Assembly (NCBI GenBank): GCA_963575745.1
Contig: CAUYUJ010010491.1
Span: 1 to 64,000, forward strand
Direction: 5' to 3'
DNA: 64,000 nucleotides
Origin: Prorocentrum cordatum
Lineage: Eukaryota; Sar; Dinophyceae; Prorocentrales; Prorocentraceae
Made by a program: the position numbers and the translations under genes. Under the pieces are notes generated by a model, which worked only from the letters and a program-made list of their open reading frames with translations, was not told where the DNA came from and did no database searches. Of the stretch, positions 18,769 to 26,690 are shown piece after piece. Within the stretch, counting starts at the first letter, position 1. Each line of letters starts with the position of its first letter.

Positions 18769-20829
18769 CTAGCCCAAGGGGGAAAATATCTGTTCCACAG
18801 CCTCGAAGTCTTGGAGGCTCAGATATTCAATAGACGGTTCACTTGAGCCTAAGTGGACTTCGGTCAATCTACCCTTTCCATTTCCCTTCGCTGGACAATC
18901 CTTTACAAGATGATCGGTGCTATCACACTCGTGGCACTTCAAGATCTGGCCGTCTCTACCTCGCGGGTTTCCCCGCCTGCCCTTGCCTTTGCCCGAGGTT
19001 TCCCTGCGGCCTTTTCCACGGCCTTTTCCCCCGAAAAATATCTCATCATACTGATCATCTGAAAGCCTCTGGAGGAAAGCCGCGACGCCTCGTCCGTTCA
19101 ACCTTCGGCGACCCCGTTTGCCTTTACCTTTTCCTTTGAAGCTCCTCCGTATCCTCCTCCTAACACGATGCACCGGTGTTCGTGTAAACCTCCTCCACCT
19201 ACGCTTTGCTTGTTGTAATAACCAGAACAGATGTTCGGCACGCTGATTGCCACCTTCAATTTGCATGGTATCTGACCAATCCAGGGGTTCGATACCATCT
19301 GATGATATAGTGTCGGCGTCGGTGCCGGAGTCGAAGTCGTCGTTACCTAAGTAGGTGGATATACCGTCGTTTAGGGGATTCGCTTCACCCCATAAAGAAC
19401 GGTGAGGTTGAGGCTCTCTAGGAGGAGTGCTGGTTGCCCAGCTTGGTTGCGATCGATCCCCTGCTAGTCGGGCAGTAGAGTCGGCCCATATGTTTGAGGG
19501 CCCGTTGCCAGGCTGAGCTTCAGTGGTTAAGGTAGTATAGAAATTTCCACTGCCAGTTCCCCTTCCCCTTCCAAACACTGATCCTATGTTACCAGGAGAC
19601 CGTTCTGACAAATGGCCTATCGAACGCATTCTCTCGCACAGTTCGTCATGCTGCTGCTGTGTTCGGTGCATTTGTTGGTTGAGCGGCTGTAAGAGTTGCA
19701 TGGATCGCTGGTTGCCAACGCCTAGGGCGCGGAACAGGATAGTCGTGAGCAGTTGGAAGTTGGGAAGGTCAAAACCCACCGACTGTGCCTCAAGACGGGC
19801 CATCTCAAACCGAGCAAGAGTTACGTCGATTCGTTCTCCGTGAGGCACATGAAAGTCGATGAGCTGAGTGCCTGAAGTGAGCTGGCGCTCATCTTCCAGG
19901 CGTTCGAACTTCATGCTTAAGAGGAATAGAATGTAGGTTACTGGGTCGGTGTGGACACCATCGATGTCCGCACCATAGTTTATGATGTCAGGTGGTACCC
20001 TCATGGCGAGTGTCCTCGCTAGGCCGCCCAGGCCGCGTTGCATGGCGGCTGCTTGGGCTTGTGGCGTCACGCGTCCACTCGCGACGTTAAGCCACGCGTT
20101 GACCTCGCAAACGTACTCGCGAAAGGGTACGTTGCCTTGAGGGTCCCAGTATGGGGCATGTGTTTGCCCATCTGTGCTATTGTCTCCTCGACGCATGTGT
20201 CCGATTGCCGCCCCCAGCGCAAACCATATGATGGCGAAAATAACCAACCCTAGGCTGTGAAGATATGGGTGGTTATCAGGCGCGTTGCCGCGCTGGGGTA
20301 GGGCTTGTAGCGCCTTGTCAAGTCTGCGAGGCGCTTTATCTTGCGGGTCTCCCCGCCTACGTTTCAAGTGCTGCGCTTTTGGCCCGTTGCCGAGCGGTTG
20401 GTAGTAGCGTAGTGGTGAAGCGTATATGGTACCAATGTTGTTGTCTAGACGTCGTACCTCTCGTGTTGCTTCTTGCTCTTGTGTTGATCCTCGTAAGTGT
20501 AAGTGGAGTGGTGGCGCAGGGTAGAGGTCGGTCACGAAGATCGTGCCGGGTAGCGTGAGGATAAAAAGAGCAAGAGCTGACCACGCGAGAGTGCGGCCAG
20601 CTCCGCTACCAAGTCTGAAATGACTCTGGCAGGTCATATAGCATCCAATTCCATGTCGAAGGAATACGATATGGGGAGTGAATGGATGGGATAGGATAAG
20701 ATCGATGCAGTGATCTTTCCAGCACATAGCGAACACTAAGGTAAGCGTCAGGGCAAATAGGGCGCGCGTGCCTTGAGCCAAGACAGCGGCGCGCAGGCTA
20801 TACTCCCGATCCTCTATAACATCTCCCAA
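18769..20829 (-). CDS. Inner element Gag with zinc knuckle
   Basis: 686 open codons; the first 70 lie in the 5' LTR, so the real start may be further in. A hydrophobic stretch SALALFILTLPGTIFV and another, LGLVIFAIIWFALGAAIG, look membrane-spanning, which is odd for Gag. The core VCEVNAWLNVASGRVTPQ to VGFDLPNFQLLTTILFRALG matches dinoflagellate copia Gag. Then come a Gly/Lys/Arg-rich basic region and a CCHC knuckle CHECDSTDHLVKDC (about 18893-18938) for RNA binding. It ends with TAG at 18769. Gag packages the element RNA; it is the obvious candidate to bind the hairpin family. Confidence 0.8.
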   Translation of the reverse strand: MGDVIEDREYSLRAAVLAQGTRALFALTLTLVFAMCWKDHCIDLILSHPFTPHIVFLRHGIGCYMTCQSHFRLGSGAGRTLAWSALALFILTLPGTIFVTDLYPAPPLHLHLRGSTQEQEATREVRRLDNNIGTIYASPLRYYQPLGNGPKAQHLKRRRGDPQDKAPRRLDKALQALPQRGNAPDNHPYLHSLGLVIFAIIWFALGAAIGHMRRGDNSTDGQTHAPYWDPQGNVPFREYVCEVNAWLNVASGRVTPQAQAAAMQRGLGGLARTLAMRVPPDIINYGADIDGVHTDPVTYILFLLSMKFERLEDERQLTSGTQLIDFHVPHGERIDVTLARFEMARLEAQSVGFDLPNFQLLTTILFRALGVGNQRSMQLLQPLNQQMHRTQQQHDELCERMRSIGHLSERSPGNIGSVFGRGRGTGSGNFYTTLTTEAQPGNGPSNIWADSTARLAGDRSQPSWATSTPPREPQPHRSLWGEANPLNDGISTYLGNDDFDSGTDADTISSDGIEPLDWSDTMQIEGGNQRAEHLFWLLQQAKRRWRRFTRTPVHRVRRRIRRSFKGKGKGKRGRRRLNGRGVAAFLQRLSDDQYDEIFFGGKGRGKGRRETSGKGKGRRGNPRGRDGQILKCHECDSTDHLVKDCPAKGNGKGRLTEVHLGSSEPSIEYLSLQDFEAVEQIFSPLG
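20600..20611 (-). promoter_or_regulatory. Primer-binding site of the inner element
   Basis: On the minus strand TGGTAGCGGAGC follows the 5' LTR by about one base. It shares TGGTAGC with the outer element's site, pointing to the same primer tRNA (3' end GCTACCA). Confidence 0.65.
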
Positions 20830-20847
20830 AGAGCAACCCTTAAACTT
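20613..20847 (-). repeat. 5' LTR of the inner element
   Basis: Matches 5607-5841 with about eight substitutions plus a different final trinucleotide. GGTGA at 20848-20852 completes the target duplication. The spliced-leader-like word CTTGGCTCAAG lies at about 20771-20781 on the minus strand. Confidence 0.9.
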
Positions 20848-22260
20848 GGTGAACGAATGACGGACTGGCTCATCCGCTTCGAGACCGGTCTACAGCAGCT
20901 ACGCGAGAACGAGGTGGACCTCAACGCGCTGGACGACGTGGCAGGATGGTTCCTGCTGCGAACGGCCGGTCTCACGGCCGAGCGCCGCGAGCGCGTCGTG
21001 GGCAACCTACCCGACGAACACTACGGCTACCCGCGCATCCGTGGACTGCTAATGCGGATGTTTCCGGACGTCCACAATTCCGAGCGCCACGCCCCGCCAA
21101 CGCCGAGGCTCTGGAGCAACCAGTCGCGCCCCCATGGCGGCTGGCGCAGCAACGCTTTCTCCTGCCGTGGAGGGCGATCTACTAACGTCGTCGACGAGCC
21201 CGCCGACGAGGACGGCGAAGAGCAAGAGGAGGACGACGAGGACGAGGCCGACGTGCCGGACATCGTTCGTCAGGAGCTCGAGGCCATCAGCGCCGAGCTC
21301 GAGTCCCCCAACGTGGACATCCCCAGGCTGTTCGACGGCGACGACTCTGCCGAGGTCGAGGCCGCCGCGGCGGAGCTCGCCGCCATTCCCGAGGCCATGG
21401 CCGCCATCAAGTCAGCCCAAGAGGCCCTGAAGGGCCGCGGCAAGTCGAACAGGCCCGCGCCGTCTCGCCGCCCGGCCAAGCTCCAGAGCCGGGTCGACCA
21501 GCGCAAGAAGACGTCGCAGCGCTGGGACTGCGGCGAGACCGGGCACTGGACGGGAGACAAGGAGCGCCCCACGCCAGGTGCTCGCAAGCGCGCGCCCAAG
21601 GACGGCAAGTCCGAGGGCGGTGGACGGGGAGGCCGAGGAGGTCGCCCGCAGCGCCAGGCGCACATCACCGAGCAGGTCCAGTTCGCGGATGAGGAAATTG
21701 CCCTTCACCCGCAGGGACTTGTGTCGCCGCCTCCTGAGGCCTGCGTCTCAGAGCGGCTGATTCACCACCTGCCGAACGTGAACGTCGCGATCGGCAACGG
21801 GAAGCCCAAGGACGAAGGCATCGGCGTGGTGGATACCGCCTGCCTTTTCTGCGTCACGGGCAGGAAGTGGCACGACAACTGCAAGGACATCCTAACCAGG
21901 ATGGGCCTCGCCGACCAGATACTCGAGGAGCACGAGGACGAGATCTACAGGTTCGGCAACGGAGGCACTCTCCCGAGCAAGCTGCGCGTCACCGCGCCGC
22001 TCGTGCTCTGCGGCCAGGCCGGCCGCATCGTGTTCAGCGTCGTGGACACCCCCACGCTTGGCCTGCTCATCGGCCGCGACTTCACACAGCCTTCCAAGAT
22101 CGACATCTCTCTCTGGAAGGGCCAGATCCGCATCGGGAACTCCACCCAGAAGCTCATGGCGAGCGCCGCGGGCCACCCCGCGATCAAGTTGCAGCCAGAG
22201 GACTGGCAGGCCATCAAGGACGCTGGCATGGAGCGACCTGCCAAGTCAGCCAGCCGATAG
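20848..22260 (+). pseudogene. Outer element gag C-terminal part, zinc knuckle and protease-like domain
   Basis: Resumes the gag frame broken at 5606: GERMTDWLIRFETGLQQLRE, LDDVAGWFLLRTAGL, YGYPRIRGLLMRMFPD. After an acidic region there is a degenerate zinc knuckle WDCGETGHWTGDKE, missing the first and last Cys of CX2CX4HX4C. A protease-like domain follows: IGVVDTACLFCVTGRKW (DTA in place of DTG/DSG), RFGNGGTLPSK, LGLLIGRDF. It stops at a TAG at 22258. Gag and protease are fused in one frame, as in copia elements. Loss of two zinc ligands suggests decay. Confidence 0.8.
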
Positions 22261-23010
22261 AAGGTGAGCGACGAACCTACGGTCAACGCTACGATCAAGA
22301 CTGGCAGGCTGATCGACACGATCAACAAGCTCGTCATGAAGAAGGAGCTGAACGTCGCGAGGCGACTCCAGCCTCGTCGACCAAAGGGGTCACGGCTTTT
22401 GTCTGCCTTGGCTTCAGCTCTGGTTTGCTGCTCGACCGCAGCGCCAGCTCCGAGCTTCACGTTGACGACGCTGCCGCAGATCACCTCCCCCACGACGTGC
22501 GTGACCGAGCCGCTGCAGGATTGCATCGCCTGCGGCGAGAAGGCCTACGAGGTCTGCGGCCACCATGGTTTCTGCTCGGACTGCGTCTTCGGCACGCCCG
22601 TGACTCTGGGCTACGACCAGGGACTTCATGGCATCACAGACGCCAGTCCCGGACCCGAGGTCAACATCGTGGAGGAGGAGCAGCCTACGCGCGCGGACGC
22701 TCAAGAAGGGGACGGAGCCGCAGCTGATCGCAGGCAAGCGTTCGGCTTTCGTCACCGGAAACAGCGGCATCCAGCCGCATCAAATCAGCCAGGCCTCGGT
22801 CACCAACCTGGCGAAATCTACTACCAGACCCAGCACGACCCCCACAGCGTGCAGCACCGTGCTTTACGAGTGGTGCTGCAACCCGGACAGCCAGCTCAGT
22901 GCTACCTGGAGGAAGAAGGGAAGAGCTGCTGTCAGGTGCGGTCTCCCAGGCTACGACCTTTCAAAACGGGAGAACGGGAAACTGTGGAGTCGCAGGGGTT
23001 TTAAAGCGCG
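22261..23010 (+). pseudogene. Outer element Cys-rich segment after the protease
   Basis: Open for about 246 codons. The recognisable part is LQDCIACGEKAYEVCGHHGF followed by CSDCVFG, four Cys in two CxxC pairs, likely a small zinc-binding unit. The remainder is Gln/Arg-rich. At about 23010 the pol region is cut by repeats; integrase-related coding resumes only at about 31810. Confidence 0.5.
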
Positions 23011-23339
23011 CGCGACGCTTTCGCGCTGAGTTCGCGACTGCTTCTGTGCAATCACTGCGCGCTCTGTGTCGTCGTCGTCCTCCCCCTCCTTCTCCTCACT
23101 CCCCCCCATTGGCCTCTTTTCCTCCTCCTCTTCCTCCTCCTCCTCCTCATTATCCTCCTCCCCCGTTTCTCCCGGAGTTTGTTTGTTGCGTTGTCCCCCC
23201 AAAAAATGTCTTCCAGATTTGTCCCCAACCATCCTGTGGTGTTGGGCCCTCGCTTTGAAGAAACGTCGCCCCGCGTTCATTCTCCTCCTGCTCTCCTCTC
23301 CTCCTCCCCCTCCCCCCTCCTCCCCCCTCCCCCCTGCGT

Positions 23340-24370
23340 TTCACCCACCCATTACAGCGTTTCGTGGCCCCATAAGGAGCTCCACCGAAGGTTCCAGTGG
23401 CTGCGTTCGCACGGTGGCCTCGGGCCAGTTGGGCACAGCCTTCACGAGGATCGTGGCCCCATAGGGAGCTCCACCGAAGGCGCCAGAGGCAGCGTTCGCA
23501 TGGTGGCCTCGGGCCATTTCGGCACACCCAGCACAGCGCTTCGTGGCCCCATAGGGAGCTCCACCGAAGGCTCCAGTGGCTGCGCGCGCATGGTGGCCTC
23601 GGGCCATTTGGGCACACCCCTCACGAGGATCGTGGCCCCATAGGGAGCTCCACCGAAGGCTCCAGTGGCTGCGTTCGCATGGTGGCCTCGGGCCATTCCG
23701 GCACACCCCTCACGAGGACCGTGGCCCCATAGGGAGCTCCACCGAAGGCGCCAGTGGCAGCGTTCGCGTGGCGGCCTCGGGCCATTTCGGCACACCCCTC
23801 ACGAGGATCGTGGCCCCATAGGGAGCTCCACCGAAGGCGCCAGTGGCTGCGTTCGCGTGGCGGCCTCGGGCCATTTCGGCACACCCCTCACGAGGATCGT
23901 GGCCCCACAAGTGAGCTCCACCGAAGGCTCCAGTGGCTGCGTTCGCATGGCGGCCTCGGGCCATTTCGGCACACCCCTCGCGAGGATCGCGGCCTCCACG
24001 CGCCAGCGGCAGGGTTCGCACGGCGGCCTCGGGCCATTTCGGCAAACCCCTTACGAAGATCGTGGCCCCATACGGAGCTCCACCGAAGGCGCCAGTGGCA
24101 GTGGATCGCATGGCGGCCTCGGGCCATTTCGGCACACCCCTCACGAGGATCGTGGCACCATAGGGAGCTCCACCGAAGGCGCCAGTGGCAGCGTTCGCAT
24201 GGCGGCCCCGGGCCATTTCAGCACACCCCTCACGAGGATCGTGGCCCCATAAGGAGCTCCACCGAAGGCTCCAGTGGCTGCGTTCGCATGGTGGCCTCGG
24301 GCCATCTCGGCACACCCCTCACGAGGATCGTGGCCCCACAAGGGAGCTCCACAAGGGAGCTCCACCTCAT
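23340..24370. repeat. Left satellite array, about 88-90-bp unit
   Basis: About eleven units containing GTGGCCCCATAGGGAGCTCC, ACCGAAGGCGCCAGTGGC, GGCCTCGGGCCATTTCGG and CACACCCCTCACGAGG. Units differ by point changes and one is shortened near 24000. Both strands stay open over several units, which explains the many long frames here. Confidence 0.9.
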
Positions 24371-24655
24371 GGCTCTCCTGCTTCTGCTCCTCGGTCAGGG
24401 GGGCGCCGTCCTCGTCGTCGTCGGCGCCCGCGAAGACGGCCACGAACGCGCCCCTGATCATGTCGGGCTCCAGCGGGAAGTTGTGGCCACATCGGGGGCG
24501 CGGGCGAAAATGTTATTCACAATTGCGGTAGTCACAACTGCGCATGGTCGGGTCTTTCGCCGGGCTATTTTTTTGGGGGAAGGAGAAAATTATCCTGGCG
24601 AAGGACCCAACCATATGCAATTGTGAATACTGCAATTGTGAATATCTTCTCGGTG

Positions 24656-26350
24656 GAGCCCCCTTACGGGGCCACGAAACGCACGAGGGGTGTGCCGAAA
24701 TGGGTATGCGGGACGCATGCGGGCACACCCACTGGGGCCTTCGGTGGAGCTCTCTATGGGGCCAAGAAACGTGTGAGGGGTGTGCCGAAATGGGTGTGCG
24801 GGACGCATGCGGGCACACCCACTGGGACCTTCGGCGGAGCTCCCTATGGGGCCACGGAACGCGTGAGGGGCGTGCCGAAATGGGTGTGGTGACGCATGCG
24901 GGCGCGGGCACTGGGGCCTTCGGCGGAGCTCCCTATGGGGCCACGAAACGTGTGAGGGGTGTGCCGAAATGGGTGTGGGTGACGCATGCGGGCGCGGGCA
25001 CTGGGGCCTTCGGTGGAGCTCCCTATGGAGCCACGAAACGTGTGAGGGGTGTGCCGAAATGGGTGTGGGTGACGCATGCGGGCGCGGGCACTGGGGCCTT
25101 CGGTGGAGCTCCCTATGGAGCCACGAAACGTGTGAGGGGTGTGCCGAAATGGGTGTGGGTGACGCATGCGGGCGCGGGCACTGGGGCCTTCGGTGGAGTG
25201 TGTGCCGCTGGGTGACGCATGTGGGCGCGGGCACTGGGGTCTTCGGTGGAGCTCCCTATGGAGCCACGAAGCGTGTGAGGGGTGTGCCGAAATGGGTGTG
25301 GCTGACGCATAAGGCCACGGTGTGAACGCATGCGGGCGGGGCACTGGGGCCTTCGGTGGAGCTCCCTATGGAGCCACGAAACGTGTGAGGGGTGTGCCGA
25401 AATGGGTGTGGGTGACGCATGCGGGCGCGGGCACTGGGGCCTTCGGTGGAGCTCCCTATGGAGCCACGAACGTGTGAGGGGTGTGCCGAAATGGGTGTGG
25501 GGGACGCATGCGGGCGCGGGCACTGGGGCCTTCGGTGGAGCTCCCTATGGAGCCACGAAACGTGTGAGGGGTGTGCCGAAATGGGTGTGGGTGACGCATG
25601 CGGGCGCGGGCACTGGGGCCTTCGGTGGAGCTCCCTATGGAGCCACGAAACGTGTGAGGGGTGTGCCGAAATGGGTGTGGGTGACGCATGCGGGCGCGGG
25701 CACTGGGGCCTTCGGTGGAGCTCCCTATGGAGCCACGAAACGTGTGAGGGGTGTGCCGAAATGGGTGTGGGTGACGCATGCGGGCGCGGGCACTGGGGCC
25801 TTCGGTGGAGCTCCCTATGGAGCCACGAAACGTGTGAGGGGTGTGCCGAAATGGGTGTGGGTGACGCATGCGGGCGCGGGCACTGGGGCCTTCGGTGGAG
25901 CTCCCTATGGAGCCACGAAACGTGTGAGGGGTGTGCCGAAATGGGTGTGGGTGACGCAAAATGGCGTGTGAGGGGTGTGCCGCATGGGTGTGGGTGACGC
26001 ATGCGGGCGCGGGCACTGGGGCCTTCGGTGGAGCTCCCTATGCAGCCACGAAGCGTGTGAGGGGTGTGCCGAAATGGGTGTGGGTGACGCATGCGGGCGC
26101 GGACACTGGTGCCTTCGGCGGAGCTCCCTATGGAGCCACGAAACGTGTGAGGGGTGTGCCGAAATGGGTCTGGGTGACGCATGCGGGCGCGGGCACTGGG
26201 GCCTTCGGTGGAGCGCCCTATGGAGCCACGAAGCGTGTGAGGGGTGTGCCGAAATGGGTGCGGGTGGCGCATGCGGGCGCGGGCACTGGGGCCTTCGGTG
26301 GAGCTCCCTATGGAGCCACGAAACGTGTGAGGGGTGTGCCGAATTGGGTG
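24656..26350. repeat. Right satellite array, about 90-bp unit, opposite orientation
   Basis: About eighteen units built from GTGAGGGGTGTGCCGAAATG, GGTGTGGGTGACGCATGCGG and GCCTTCGGTGGAGCTCCC. This is the reverse complement of the left array's unit with different spacer bases. Units from 25500 to 25930 are nearly identical, suggesting recent expansion; truncated units occur near 25200, 25310 and 25960. Confidence 0.9.
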
Positions 26351-26690
26351 TGATGACGATGATGATGGTGATGATGATGATGATGATGGCAGGAGGGAGT
26401 GGGCAGCGGGAGGAGGAGGGAACGCGGGGCACCGTCTCTTCAAAACGAGGACCCAACACCACAGGATGGTTGGGAACAAAAAAAAGGAAACGCCCCCTCC
26501 TTCTCCTCCTCCTCCTCCTCCTCCTCTTTTTCCCCCCCCCCCTCCTCCTCATCATCCTCCTCCTCCGCCTCCTCCTCCTCCTCCTCCCCCTCCTCCTCGT
26601 CCTTTCGGAAGCTCGCATTCGCTCTCCACGAGACTCAGGGCTCTTTGCCCGCGCATGTCGGCCGAGTGGCGACCGCCTCGACGTGGCAAT
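26341..26690. repeat. GAT and CTC microsatellites at the foldback border
   Basis: A GATGAT run (26353-26388) and a CTC run (about 26497-26605) surround the inverted copy of the left foldback flank. No gene. Confidence 0.8.

Larger units (their letters stand above)
5974..20395 (-). repeat. Array of 41 GCNNG-GNRA-CNNGC hairpins dispersed in the inner element
   Basis: Each copy is 14 nt, a 5-bp stem around a 4-nt loop. Starts: 5974, 6124, 6150, 6755, 7542, 8168, 8427, 8915, 9424, 9934, 11028, 11286, 11905, 12345, 12434, 12970, 13003, 13540, 13621, 14131, 14753, 14998, 15046, 15307, 15812, 16420, 16501, 16872, 16997, 17690, 17906, 17981, 18488, 18635, 18963, 19429, 19500, 20006, 20280, 20343, 20382. 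In minus-strand sense the loops are GAAA (19), GCAA (8), GAGA (7), GGGA (2) and five others (GAAG, GCAG, GATA, GTAG, GACA). The two inner variable stem positions take at least eleven combinations, matched on the other arm; 33 stems are fully Watson-Crick. Flanks favour ATGC before and GCC after. None was seen in the outer element or the LINEs. Confidence 0.9.
5607..20847 (-). mobile_element. Inner LTR retrotransposon, 15.2 kb, copia-like, with Tpt1 and RING domains
   Basis: Flanked by the 5-bp duplication GGTGA (5602-5606 and 20848-20852) and by LTRs of about 235 bp that differ at roughly eight places (about 96-97% identical). All coding matches lie on the minus strand, and a primer-binding site follows the right-hand LTR, so 20613-20847 is the 5' LTR. 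Domain order: Gag with zinc knuckle, linker, Tpt1/KptA phosphotransferase, RING-H2, aspartic protease, methyltransferase-like regions, integrase, reverse transcriptase, RNase H. The frame is interrupted by several stops and frameshifts, so this copy is probably dead or needs recoding. It carries 41 copies of a GNRA-loop hairpin. The LTR ends lack the usual TG/CA. Confidence 0.85.
23040..26640. repeat. Large foldback (inverted-repeat) satellite inside the outer pol gene
   Basis: The left arm (flank 23205-23290, array 23355-24365) and right arm (array 24655-26350, flank 26400-26480) are inverted relatives. The left flank words CCCAACCATCCTGTGGTGTTGG and TTTGAAGA appear inverted at 26435-26475. 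The centre (about 24500-24660) is itself palindromic: a stretch around TGGTCGGGTCTTTCGCC pairs with GGCGAAGGACCCAACCA. Arms differ in length (about 1.0 and 1.7 kb), so the right array has expanded. Confidence 0.8.

Noticed and set aside
19265-19298. 8-bp inverted repeat ATGGTATC/GATACCAT with a GGTTCGA word, suggesting a tRNA or second primer site
   Set aside because: It lies within conserved Gag coding sequence, and no tRNA cloverleaf can be drawn.
23340-26350. CRISPR-like regular repeats
   Set aside because: Units of 88-90 bp are contiguous and show no unique spacers; this is a eukaryotic tandem satellite.
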